Part shown: piece after piece, positions 34,814-48,010 of the stretch
Position numbering within the stretch: position 1 is the stretch's first letter
Layout: every line of letters begins with the position of its first letter
Assembly (NCBI GenBank): GCA_030407505.1
Contig: JASDDH010000007.1
Span: 85,108 to 149,107 of the forward strand
DNA: 64,000 nucleotides
Origin: Planococcus sp. APC 4015
GTDB lineage: Bacteria > Actinomycetota > Actinomycetes > Actinomycetales > Microbacteriaceae
Direction of reading: 5' to 3'
The notes under the pieces: model-generated
The model's input: the letters and a program-made list of their open reading frames with translations, nothing else
Database searches by the model: none
What the model was told of the DNA's origin: nothing
Position numbers and translations under genes: made by a program

Positions 34814-35611
34814 ATGACGATCCCCGAGCACGGCTACCCCCTGACCGCCGCGATCAGTCCGCGCGTGCAGGTCGTACAGACGACGGACTCCACGAACGCC
34901 GACGTCGTGCGCCACGCCACCGAATCCCCCGCGGAATGGCCGCACCTGTCGCTGCTGGTGACCACCGACCAGCGGGCCGGCCGCGGCCGGCTCGACCGCA
35001 CCTGGACGGCGCCCGCCGGCACCGCGCTCGCCGTCTCGACCCTGGTCGACATCACGCGCATCCCGAACGCGTCGCGGGGCTGGCTCCCGCTCCTCGCCGG
35101 CGCGGCGATGACGCGGGCGATCCGCGCCCAGCTCGCCGGCACCGCCCACACCGCCGAGCTGAAGTGGCCCAACGACGTGCTCGTCGACGGCTTCAAGATC
35201 TGCGGCATCCTCGCCGAGGTGCTCCCCGGCGACGCCGACGCCGTGGTCGTCGGCACGGGTGTCAACACGACGATGCAGCCGGTGGACCTCCCCGTCGACA
35301 CCGCGACGTCGTTCGCCGCGCTCGGCCTCGAGTGCGACGACGACCGCCTGCTCGCCGACTACCTCACCGCGCTGGACGAGCAGCTGGTCGCCCTGGCAGA
35401 CGCTCTCGGCAACGCGGCGGCGGCGGGCATCGTGGGCGAGATCGAGGCGCTGTGCGCCACGCTGGGCCGCGACGTGGTCGTCGCGCTCCCCGACGGCTCG
35501 CAGCTCACCGGACACGCGCAGCGTCTCGACGTCGACGGGCGGCTGGTCGTCGTCGACGCGCTGGGTGTCGAGGCCGCCGTCTCGGCCGGCGACGTCGTGC
35601 ACGTGCGCTGA
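34814..35611 (+). CDS. birA: biotin-[acyl-CoA-carboxylase] ligase
   Basis: A 265-aa class I biotin protein ligase that makes biotinyl-AMP and biotinylates AccA3. It has no N-terminal repressor HTH. Seen: the adenylation loop GRGRLDRTWTAP (about 56-67), KWPNDVLVDGFKICGILAE (catalytic lysine region, about 117-135) and the small C-terminal SH3-like domain (about 215-265). It is divergent from accD, whose partner AccA3 is its substrate. Confidence 0.94.
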   Translation: MTIPEHGYPLTAAISPRVQVVQTTDSTNADVVRHATESPAEWPHLSLLVTTDQRAGRGRLDRTWTAPAGTALAVSTLVDITRIPNASRGWLPLLAGAAMTRAIRAQLAGTAHTAELKWPNDVLVDGFKICGILAEVLPGDADAVVVGTGVNTTMQPVDLPVDTATSFAALGLECDDDRLLADYLTALDEQLVALADALGNAAAAGIVGEIEALCATLGRDVVVALPDGSQLTGHAQRLDVDGRLVVVDALGVEAAVSAGDVVHVR

Positions 35612-35667
35612 CGAAACGCACCGACGCGCTTCGCGGCGTTCGGGGCAGAGCCGGGGAGAATGACACC

Positions 35668-36237
35668 ATGACGCAGCCGATGAGCTACGGCGGTCGCCCG
35701 ATGACTCCGGCGCCGGGGGCACCCACGCCCGAGCTGGGCGTCGCGCGGTTCCGCACGCACGCGCGTCGCCTCACGTGGTCCGCGCTCATCCTCATCGCCG
35801 TCGCCGGAGCGGTCGGGTACTTCTACGGCAACCTGCCCGCGCCTTTCGAGAACTGGATGCTGCTGACCGCGGCATCCGTCATCGTGCTCTTCTTCGTGCT
35901 GCTGCCGTTCCTCGCGTGGTGGTCGCACGTGTACACGATCACGACACGCCGCGTGATCGAGCGCACCGGGGTCTTCGTCGCGCGTCGTCGTGAGCTCTCG
36001 CACGTGCGCGGGTACACGATCCAGGTGCGCCGCGGCATCCTCCAGCGCCTGTGGCGGGCCGGCACCCTCGTGCTCTCGAACGGGGTCGACGCGCCGCTGC
36101 GGCTCGTGAACGTGCCGACGATCGCCCTCGTGCACGAGGCGCTGGTGGATCAGGTCGAGGTCAATCAGATCCTCGCGCACCGCGATGCGCAGCCGCCGCT
36201 CCCGCCGGGCACGCCGCCCGTCCCCCCGCTCCCGTAG
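35668..36237 (+). CDS. PH-domain membrane protein (bacterial PH, YdbS-like)
   Basis: A 189-aa protein with two membrane helices (about 36-54 and 63-88), then a bPH2-type domain (about 90-170) starting YTITTRRVIERTGVFVARRRELSHVRGYTIQV in style, with a proline-rich C-terminal tail. From memory, this gene sits between birA and purK in mycobacteria (Rv3278c); its function is not known. ATG 35668 is preceded by GGGGAGAA. Confidence 0.85.
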   Translation: MTQPMSYGGRPMTPAPGAPTPELGVARFRTHARRLTWSALILIAVAGAVGYFYGNLPAPFENWMLLTAASVIVLFFVLLPFLAWWSHVYTITTRRVIERTGVFVARRRELSHVRGYTIQVRRGILQRLWRAGTLVLSNGVDAPLRLVNVPTIALVHEALVDQVEVNQILAHRDAQPPLPPGTPPVPPLP

Positions 36238-36370
36238 CGCGGATCGCCTTCTTCGCCGCGAGACCGCGCTTGCGCACCGCCCGGAGCGCTCTTGCGTTGC
36301 GGACGGGCGGTTTCGTGCATCGAAGGGGGCAGGGGCAGAACCGCCGGCGCGGTTTTGGGATGATGGGGCC

Positions 36371-37507
36371 ATGACATTGCGCATCGGGGTCGTGGGCGGC
36401 GGACAGCTGGCCCGCATGATGATCGCCCCGGCCGTGGAGCTCGGCATCGAGCTGCGCGTGCTGGCCGAGGACGAGGGGATGTCGGCCTCGCTCGCCGCGA
36501 CGGCGGTGGGCGATTACCACGACGCCGAGACGGTCCTCGCGTTCGCCCGTGAGGTCGACGTCGTCACGTTCGATCACGAGCACGTGCCACAGGAGGTGCT
36601 GGCAGCCCTCGTCGACGCGGGTGTCTCGGTGCATCCCGGGCCCTCGCCCTTGGGAGTCGCCCAGGACAAGCTCGTCATGCGCGCGCGTCTCGAAGAGCTC
36701 GGGATGCCGCAGCCCGACTGGGCGGCGGTGACCGACGCGGGCGAGCTGCAGGCCTTCATCGACGCCCACGGCGGCCGCGCGGTCGTGAAGACGCCGCGGG
36801 GCGGCTACGACGGCAAGGGCGTGCGGGTGGTGTCCGCGGCGACCGAGGCCGAGGACTGGTTCACCGCGCTCGCCGAAGACGCCCGGGGCGGCGCGCTGCT
36901 GGTCGAGGAGCTCGTCGACTTCTCGCGCGAGCTCGCCCAGCAGATCGCCCGGCGCCCGTCGGGGGAGATGAGCGCCTACCCGGTCGTCGAGACCGTGCAG
37001 CGAGGCGGCGTGTGCGCCGAGGTGCTCGCTCCGGCGCCGGGGGCGTCCGAGCGACTGAGCGAGGTCGCGCGGGGCATCGGCGTCGCGATCGCCGAAGGGC
37101 TGGGCGTGACGGGCATGCTCGCCGTCGAGCTCTTCGAGACCACGGACGAGCGCCTGCTCGTCAACGAGCTCGCGATGAGGCCGCACAACAGCGGTCACTG
37201 GAGCCAGGACGGCGCGGTGACGGGTCAGTTCGAGCAGCACCTGCGCGCGGTCGCCGACCTCCCGCTGGGCGATCCCTCGCCGCGCGCGCCCTTCACGGTG
37301 ATGGTGAACATCCTGGGCGGTCCGGCCGAGGCGGCTCTCGACGAGCGTTTCGCCTCGGCGATGGCCGCCCACCCCTCGGCGAAGGTGCACACGTACGGCA
37401 AGGCGCCGCGCCCCGGCCGCAAGGTCGGGCACGTCACGGTCGCCGGCGACGACCTCGACGACGTGACCTACGAGGCCCGTGCGGCTGCATCCCACTTCCT
37501 GGACTGA
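36371..37507 (+). CDS. purK: N5-carboxyaminoimidazole ribonucleotide synthase
   Basis: A 378-aa ATP-grasp enzyme converting AIR, ATP and bicarbonate to N5-CAIR in purine synthesis. Seen: N-terminal VVGGGQLARMM (about 6-16), EHVPQEVL, the ATP-grasp lysine/glycine loop KTPRGGYDGKGVRV, the EELVDFSRELAQ strand, and the metal/catalytic NELAMRPHNSGHW (about 260). The 133-nt gap upstream holds a G/C-rich stretch sharing GACGGGCGGTTTCG with the 13.6-kb repeat. Confidence 0.95.
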   Translation: MTLRIGVVGGGQLARMMIAPAVELGIELRVLAEDEGMSASLAATAVGDYHDAETVLAFAREVDVVTFDHEHVPQEVLAALVDAGVSVHPGPSPLGVAQDKLVMRARLEELGMPQPDWAAVTDAGELQAFIDAHGGRAVVKTPRGGYDGKGVRVVSAATEAEDWFTALAEDARGGALLVEELVDFSRELAQQIARRPSGEMSAYPVVETVQRGGVCAEVLAPAPGASERLSEVARGIGVAIAEGLGVTGMLAVELFETTDERLLVNELAMRPHNSGHWSQDGAVTGQFEQHLRAVADLPLGDPSPRAPFTVMVNILGGPAEAALDERFASAMAAHPSAKVHTYGKAPRPGRKVGHVTVAGDDLDDVTYEARAAASHFLD

Positions 37508-37571
37508 GCACCGCCGAACACGAGGCGTGCCGTTGCGGGGTTCTTCCAGCCGCGCGGCCTAGCCTGGTGCG

Positions 37572-38098
<527 letters not shown>

Positions 38099-38102
<4 letters not shown>

Positions 38103-39568
38103 CCGTCGTGAGCCCGCCCCGGGTCTCGGCGCCGCGGCACCGCGTCGTCGAGGACCGCCTGCTGCGCCACCCCGATCCCCGCTCCACCGACATGATGTCG
38201 CGCCGCGGATGGTGGCTGGTGCTGTTCAACTTCGTGATCCCCGGATCGGCGCAGATCCTCGCCGGCAGCCGCCGTCTCGGCCGCTTCGGCCTCGGCGCCA
38301 CGCTCGTGATGTGGGTCTCCGTCGTCATCGGGCTGCTGTTCGCCCTGCTCGCCCCCTCGGCGCTCCTCGGCTTCGCGACCGGCGCGTGGATCCCCGAGCT
38401 CTTGTCGTGGCTGCGTCCGCTGCCGCTGCTGGTCCTCCAGATCGCGCTCATCGGATACGCGGTGCTGTGGGGCGTGCTCACGGTCGACACCCTCCGACTC
38501 GTGCGCCTGGTCAAGACCGGCACGGTCTCGCGCTTCGGCATCGTCGCGCTCGCGATCGCGCTCATGGTCGCCGCGACCGGATCGGCGGCGTACGCGGCGA
38601 ACATCGCCGGCACGACGCGCGACACGATCCAGGTCATCTTCGGCCAGAGCGGGCCGTCGGTGCCGCCCTCCGACGGCTACTACAACATCCTCCTGCTCGG
38701 CGCCGACAGCGGCGAGGGCCGTGACTCGATGCGGTTCGACAGCATCTCGGTGGTCTCCATCAACGCCGACACCGGCGCGACGACGATCACCGGCATCCCG
38801 CGCGACATGCCGAACGTGCCGTTCTCGGCCGGACCCATGCAGGACAAGTACCCCAACGGCCACGAGTCGCATTCCGACCCGCGCTGCGGGTGGGGCAGCG
38901 GCATCAATCAGCTGCGCACCGAGGTCGAGGTCTGCCAGGACGGGAACGCCCTGTATCCGGATGCCGTCGCCAACGGCTCGGAGCCGGGCGTCGAGGCGAC
39001 CAAGGATGCCGCTGAAGGCGTCCTCGGCATCGAGATCCCCTACTTCGTCTTCATCGACATGCACGGCTTCGCCGCACTCATCGACGCACTGGGTGGGGTC
39101 GACATCGACGTGACAGAGCGGGTGCCGATGGGCGGCGGGCCGGCCTACGAAGGCCAGCCGGTCGACGACTGGGCGATCGGCTGGGTCGAGGCGGGCCAGC
39201 AGCACATGGACGGCGACACCGCCCAGTGGTACGCCCGCTCGCGGTACACGACGAGCGATTTCGACCGCATGACGCGCCAGCGCGTCCTGCAGCAGGCGAT
39301 GCTCGCGCAGTTCACCCCCGAGACGGTGCTGACCCGCTTCCAGGATGTCGCGAACGCCGGCGCCGCGATCGTCGAGACCGACCTTCCGCAGTCGCTCATC
39401 CCGTTCCTCGCCGACCTCGCGCTGAAGGCGAAGGACCACCCGGTCCAGGCGATCGAGCTCACGCCCGAGGGCGGGATCGATCAGTACGAGCCCGACTGGG
39501 CGTACATCCAGCAGCTCGTGCAGACGGCCCTGCACCCGCCGACTCCGACGCCGACTCCCGAGGGCTGA
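38099..39568 (+). CDS. LytR-CpsA-Psr family cell-wall glycopolymer ligase
   Basis: A 489-aa membrane protein: four hydrophobic segments (about 35-175), then an extracytoplasmic LCP domain (about 195-470). LCP landmarks: [25 protein letters not shown] (about 198-222), the arginine in GIPRDMP, and [19 protein letters not shown] (about 380-398). LCP enzymes attach polyprenyl-linked teichoic acids, arabinogalactan or capsule to peptidoglycan, which fits the downstream glycan island. Coupled to purE. Confidence 0.93.
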
Positions 39569-39571
39569 GCC

Positions 39572-40672
39572 GTGGTCGCCACGCTGCGCGTCGTGCTCGA
39601 CCAGTCTCCTGAGCCGCGACTCGCCGAAGCCTCCCGCGAGCTTTCGAAGGCCCTCGTGCTGGGCGCGCCCGACGGCTGCGAGGTCGAGGCGATCGTCCCC
39701 GCGGGCGTCGACTCGCCCGACGTCGCCGGTCTCTCGGACGTGCGGCACACGGCGCTGGCCCGCAGAGAACTCGCGGCGGCCCTGCAGCTCGGGATCGGCA
39801 CGGGCATCGGCGGGGGGATGATCCACTCGCCGTCGCTCTTCGCGCCGCTCGTCCGCCACGACCGCGTGCACGACCACGACCAGACCGTCGTGACGGTGTG
39901 GGATCTGCGCGCATGGGACGCCCCCGACGAGCTGCCGCGCGGAGTCGCGGCGTGGCACAAGGCGATGCTCAAGCGCGCCGTCCGCCATGCCGACGCAGTG
40001 GTCGTGCCCACGCACTCGCTCTCGGCGCGGCTCGTCGGCATCGCCCCCAAGCTCGCCGACCGGGTCCGTGTCATCGCCGGCGCATCGCCGCTCGGCTTCG
40101 GCGTTCCCCGGGACGAGGTCGGGCGGCGGCGCTCACTCGATCTGCCCGAAGGATGCGTGCTGCTGTCGGGCGGACCGCCGGCGTCCCACGCCCTCGCCGT
40201 CGGTTTCGCGGCGGTCGCGGCATCCGGAATCGACCTGCCCGTCGTCGTGATCGACGCCCCTGCGGGGCTCGAACCGGCGGTCGCCGAGCTGGCGTCCGCT
40301 TCCGGGCTTCCCGAGCGGCGTCTGCATGTGCGCGGCGCGCTGGATGCGGCCGACCGCGCGGCGGTCTACGGCTCGGCCGTGGCGTTCGTCGCCCCGTCGA
40401 CCGCGGCCGGATTCCCGTGGCGCGTCGTGGACGCCCTGACGCTGGGTGTGCCGGTCATCGCGGCTGACTCCGAGGTGCACCGCGAGGTCGTCGTCGACGG
40501 GGGAGTCCTGGTCGAGGCCGACGAGTCGTCGGCGCTGGGGGCAGCGCTGCGCGACGCCGTCGCCTCGGCGGCTGCGGCCGACCGTCTCGCCGTGCTGGCC
40601 GGCGATCGCGGACGCGCGTTCTCGTGGCGGGAGGCCGCAGACAAGGTGTGGATGCTGCACGCCGAACTCTGA
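39572..40672 (+). CDS. GT4-like glycosyltransferase
   Basis: A 366-aa GT-B-fold glycosyltransferase. The C-terminal half shows the GT4 donor motif: VAFVAPSTAAGFPWRVVDALTLGVPVIAADSEVHREVV (serine-rich E-like motif near 275-300). It begins with GTG 39572, 4 nt after the LCP stop, so it is in the same operon. Its donor and acceptor are unknown; probably a wall-glycan enzyme. Confidence 0.82.
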   Translation: MVATLRVVLDQSPEPRLAEASRELSKALVLGAPDGCEVEAIVPAGVDSPDVAGLSDVRHTALARRELAAALQLGIGTGIGGGMIHSPSLFAPLVRHDRVHDHDQTVVTVWDLRAWDAPDELPRGVAAWHKAMLKRAVRHADAVVVPTHSLSARLVGIAPKLADRVRVIAGASPLGFGVPRDEVGRRRSLDLPEGCVLLSGGPPASHALAVGFAAVAASGIDLPVVVIDAPAGLEPAVAELASASGLPERRLHVRGALDAADRAAVYGSAVAFVAPSTAAGFPWRVVDALTLGVPVIAADSEVHREVVVDGGVLVEADESSALGAALRDAVASAAAADRLAVLAGDRGRAFSWREAADKVWMLHAEL

Positions 40673-40679
40673 CGGCCGT

Positions 40680-40698
40680 AAGTGTCAGTTGTACACTT
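40680..40698 (+). promoter_or_regulatory. AAGTGT-N7-ACACTT palindrome upstream of the secreted repeat protein
   Basis: Six-bp arms at 40680-40685 and 40693-40698 lie about 26 nt before GTG 40724, in a locally AT-richer gap. The position suits an operator over a leaderless promoter; no clear -10 box could be fixed. Confidence 0.4.
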
Positions 40699-40723
40699 CA
40701 GCCACTTCCGTCACACTGTTCAC

Positions 40724-43700
40724 GTGAGCGCCCCTCGACAGACGCCTTCCCGCCTCCGTGCCCGGAAGATCCTCCTCGTCTTCGCGGCGACGCTCGCCCT
40801 CGTGTCGGGGGTGCTCGTCGCCCCCGCGGCCGCGACCGCCGTCCCCGCCGCCGAGACGTCGGTCGACCAGGCGCTGGGCTCGCCGGTGAAGGCCGCCGAC
40901 CTCAGCCAGTTCAAGCCGGGCAACATCATCAGCGACGAGGTGTTCTACAACCGCAGCACGATGACCGAAGCTCAGGTGCAGTGGTTCCTCGAGTCCAAGG
41001 TGCCCAGCTGCCAGTCGGGCTACACGTGCTTGAAGGACTGGTACGACACCTCGCGCACCACCAATGCCGACGCGATGTGCGGCTCGTATTCCGGCGGCTA
41101 TCGCGAGCGCGCATCGGCCATCATCTACAAGGTCGCCCAGGCGTGCGGCATCAACCCCCAGGCCATCATCACGACGCTCCAGAAGGAGCAGGGACTCGTG
41201 ACGAACTCGGGGCCCAGCACGAGCCGCTACACGATCGCGATGGGGCAGGGCTGCCCCGACACCGCCGCGTGCGACACCCGCTACTACGGCTTCTTCAACC
41301 AGGTCTACGGCGCCGCATGGCAGCTCAAGCGCTACGGCAACCCGCCGGGCACGAGCAACTACTTCAACTGGTACGCCCCCGGAAACACCTGGAACGTGCG
41401 CTTCCACCCGAACGCGGCGTGCGGCTCGACCCCGGTCTACATCGAGAACAAGGCGACGGCCGCCCTGTACTACTACACGCCCTACCAGCCGAACGCCGCG
41501 GCCCTCGCCGCCGGCTACGCCGCGGCCAACAACCCGTGCTCGTCGTACGGCAACCGCAACTTCTACAACTACTTCAACGACTGGTTCGGGTCGACGCAGG
41601 GCGAGACCATGCAGGTGCTGCAGGTTTCGGGAACCTCTGAGCGCTACCTCGTGAGCCAGGGCGCTCGCTGGCGCCTGGCGACGGCTGACATCGCCGCCCA
41701 GTTCACGTGGATCTCGTCGGTGCGCGACGTGGCGCGCTCGGCACTGGACGCGTTCGCCGACCGTGGCGCCGCCAAGCGCGCCGTGCGCACCGAGACCGGC
41801 AACGTCTACCTGCTCGACGGCGGTGCCCGCATGCGGCTGCGCGACGTCTACCAGGTGGGCGACTTCGGGTGGGACTACGGCGCGCTGCCGCTCGCGAGCG
41901 AGGCGCAGGTCGCGCGCTACCGCGACGCGGGATGGCTCGAGCGCGCCGTCAGCTCGAACGGTGCGACGTGGCTCGTGCAGAGCAACGCCCGCCGTCAGCT
42001 CGTCGATCTGGGCATCCTGCCCCGCTACGGCATCCCCGCCCTGTCGTCCTCGATCTCGCCCGCGATGATGGCCGAGTACGCGACGGCCGCACCCGTGGTC
42101 GGGCCCGGCGTCTACCGCGATGCCACCAACCCGTACCGTCTGCACACCGACGCCGGCACCTACGTCGTCCCGGATGCCGCCAGCGGCACCACGATCGCCC
42201 GAAGCGCCCGCGAGCTCACCGCCGATTCGTTCGCGTTCCTGCGCGCGTCCACGTCGATGCCGGTGCGCATGACGTCGGGCGGCCGGTCCTATGTGATGGT
42301 CGACGGGGGATGGCTCGAGGTGGCGACCGGCCAGTATCCGCCGAGCCTCACCTTCACCTCGCTGCCGGCGGGCGCGGCTGCCGGGCTCTCGACGGTCGGG
42401 CGCGTCACGGGACCGCACTTCGTGCGCGAACGGTCGGACTCCCAGGTGTACCTCGTGTCGTGGGGCACGATGCAGGCCGTCTCGGCCGCCGATCAGGCGT
42501 GGGTGACCCGCACCTACGGCGTGAGCCCGCAGGTGTGGATCACCCTGGACGGCGCTGTCGGAGACGGCGTCAATCCCGAGGGCCTCGTGCGCACGGCATC
42601 CGGAACCGCGTACCTGCTCGACGGCGCGCGCGCCTACCGCATGCGCGACTGCACCCAGGTGACCGCGTGGGGCGGCGACTGCGCCACACTGCCGACGGTC
42701 ACCGACGCCAAGATCGCCACGTTCGCGGGCGCCGGGACGCTGCAGCACCTCGTGCGCACCCCCGCGGGCACGATCTGGCTGCCCCAGGGCGGGCAGATGC
42801 GTCAGGTGCTCGATCCGGGCATCCTCGGCGTCTACGGCATCCCGTCCACGACGAGTGCCGTCGGGGCTGCGACGGCGGCGAAGCTGCCGGTCGGCGAGCC
42901 GGCGATCGCGCCCGGCGTCTACACCGACGGCGGCAGCTCGCGCGCCGTGGCGACCGAGGGCGGCGAGTACACCCTCACCGCCGAGCAGACCGTCGGCGTG
43001 CTGCGTACATCGGGCCGGGCGCTCACCGCGGCCAGCTACGCGAAGATCACCCTCGACGGTGCGCTCCCGTCGCGCATGCGCAGCGACGGACGCTCCTTCG
43101 TGCTCACCCACGAAGGCTGGCTCGAGGTCGCAGCGGCCGCCTACGGCGGCGACGGCGTCTTCACCCAGCTGCCGGCACGGGCGTGGCGGGGCATCGCGAT
43201 CGCGGCCAACGAACAGCGCCCGCACTTCGTGCGGGACGAGGCGAACGGCGTGGAGTACCTGGTGTCGGGCGGCGCAGCCCAGCCCGTGGCCGGAGCGACC
43301 GAGCGGGCGAGCATCACCGCCCGCTACGGGGTGCCGACCAAACTGTGGAGCGTTCCTGCGAGCGCCCTCACCGGCGTGCGCATCAGCTACGACCTGCTCG
43401 TCAAGGGCACGGCGGGCGAGGTGTACCTGATGGACGGCACGACCCGCTACCGCACCAGCGGCTGCGGCGCGGCCGTGGACTTCGGCAAGGACTGCGCGAC
43501 CCTGCGCACCCTCACGAGCGCCCAGCTCGCCGGTTCGACCGACGGCGGCAGCCTGGCGGCACTCCTGCGGGCGGCCGACGGCATCGTCTACCTGCCCCAG
43601 AGCGGGAAGAAGCGCGAAGTCCCCGATCCCCGCGTCCTGGCGACCTACGGCATCGGCACGGCATCCACCGCGGTCTCGCCGCAGGTGCTCGCCCAGCTCG

Positions 43701-44185
43701 GGCTCGGCCAGCCGGTCGTCAGCGTCGGCGTCTACGACGACCGTGCCGGCGACGTGCGCGTGGTCACCGGGGACGGGCGCACGTTCACGGTCCCCGCCGC
43801 GAGCCGCATCGGCGCGGTGACCTCGGGAGCGTGGACCATCTCGCCCGCGTCCATCGACCTGATGACCGCCGAGCGCGACCTTCCCACCCGCATCACCGCG
43901 GGGTCGGCGAGCTACGTGCTCACCAACGAGGGCTGGCTGTCGGTCGCGTCGTCCAACTACGCTCCGCTCGCCTTCGCCTCGATCGGCGCCCGCGCCGCCG
44001 AGGGCATCCCGTCGGCCGGCGCGGAGTCGCGGCCGCACTTCGTCCGGGAGAGCACCGGGTCGCAGGTGCACCTGGCGTCGAGCGGTCTGAGCACCGTCGC
44101 CGACGACGCGACGCGCGCGTGGATCTCGTCGACCTACGGCGTGCCGTCGAAGGTGTGGGTCCTCGCCGACGGGACTCTGCGCTGA
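40724..44185 (+). CDS. secreted lysozyme-like protein with three ~270-aa repeats
   Basis: A 1153-aa exported protein. Signal peptide: basic RLRARK then a hydrophobic core and AxA cleavage near residue 37. Residues about 50-290 form a lysozyme-like domain: YKVAQACGINPQAIITTLQKEQG (candidate catalytic glutamate in KEQG), a TIAMGQGCPDTAACD loop and FNQVYGAAWQLKRYG; six or more cysteines suggest disulphides. From about 352, 621 and 892 begin three repeats of about 270 aa with xVYLLDG, WLPQ-type, GVYxD, RSYVLT-WLEV and GPHFVRE-type landmarks. I prefer GTG 40724 to GTG 40682 because the signal peptide starts there. Annotators may call it hemagglutinin-like. Confidence 0.8.
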   Translation: MSAPRQTPSRLRARKILLVFAATLALVSGVLVAPAAATAVPAAETSVDQALGSPVKAADLSQFKPGNIISDEVFYNRSTMTEAQVQWFLESKVPSCQSGYTCLKDWYDTSRTTNADAMCGSYSGGYRERASAIIYKVAQACGINPQAIITTLQKEQGLVTNSGPSTSRYTIAMGQGCPDTAACDTRYYGFFNQVYGAAWQLKRYGNPPGTSNYFNWYAPGNTWNVRFHPNAACGSTPVYIENKATAALYYYTPYQPNAAALAAGYAAANNPCSSYGNRNFYNYFNDWFGSTQGETMQVLQVSGTSERYLVSQGARWRLATADIAAQFTWISSVRDVARSALDAFADRGAAKRAVRTETGNVYLLDGGARMRLRDVYQVGDFGWDYGALPLASEAQVARYRDAGWLERAVSSNGATWLVQSNARRQLVDLGILPRYGIPALSSSISPAMMAEYATAAPVVGPGVYRDATNPYRLHTDAGTYVVPDAASGTTIARSARELTADSFAFLRASTSMPVRMTSGGRSYVMVDGGWLEVATGQYPPSLTFTSLPAGAAAGLSTVGRVTGPHFVRERSDSQVYLVSWGTMQAVSAADQAWVTRTYGVSPQVWITLDGAVGDGVNPEGLVRTASGTAYLLDGARAYRMRDCTQVTAWGGDCATLPTVTDAKIATFAGAGTLQHLVRTPAGTIWLPQGGQMRQVLDPGILGVYGIPSTTSAVGAATAAKLPVGEPAIAPGVYTDGGSSRAVATEGGEYTLTAEQTVGVLRTSGRALTAASYAKITLDGALPSRMRSDGRSFVLTHEGWLEVAAAAYGGDGVFTQLPARAWRGIAIAANEQRPHFVRDEANGVEYLVSGGAAQPVAGATERASITARYGVPTKLWSVPASALTGVRISYDLLVKGTAGEVYLMDGTTRYRTSGCGAAVDFGKDCATLRTLTSAQLAGSTDGGSLAALLRAADGIVYLPQSGKKREVPDPRVLATYGIGTASTAVSPQVLAQLGLGQPVVSVGVYDDRAGDVRVVTGDGRTFTVPAASRIGAVTSGAWTISPASIDLMTAERDLPTRITAGSASYVLTNEGWLSVASSNYAPLAFASIGARAAEGIPSAGAESRPHFVRESTGSQVHLASSGLSTVADDATRAWISSTYGVPSKVWVLADGTLR

Positions 44186-44197
44186 GCCCCCCGACCG

Positions 44198-45334
<1,137 letters not shown>

Positions 45335-45364
45335 GCTGAACCCTTCGTTAGGGAGGAGCGAATG

Positions 45365-47921
<2,557 letters not shown>

Positions 47922-47926
47922 CCGGG

Positions 47927-47932
47927 TAGAAT
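47927..47932 (+). promoter_or_regulatory. -10 box for the glycan operon starting at 48011
   Basis: TAGAAT lies 6 nt after the rmlA stop, and the 5' leader to TTG 48011 would be about 70 nt. No convincing -35 was found, which is common in this phylum. Confidence 0.45.
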
Positions 47933-48010
47933 CTCTCTGGTCGACGACCCGCCTGCCGCTGCCCAGAGCGTGCGGGTGATGGAGGAGTCGCCGCATCGAG
48001 GAGTGAGCTT

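Noticed and set aside
33073..35667. A 1054-codon open frame on the plus strand across accD
   Set aside because: It is the antisense of accD followed by a shifted birA read, with no domain and unnatural composition; only its tail is real, as the PH-domain gene from 35668.
40685..44071. A 1128-codon open frame antisense to the secreted repeat protein
   Set aside because: Antisense open frames are common in DNA this GC-rich. The sense strand has a signal peptide, domains and repeats; the antisense has none.
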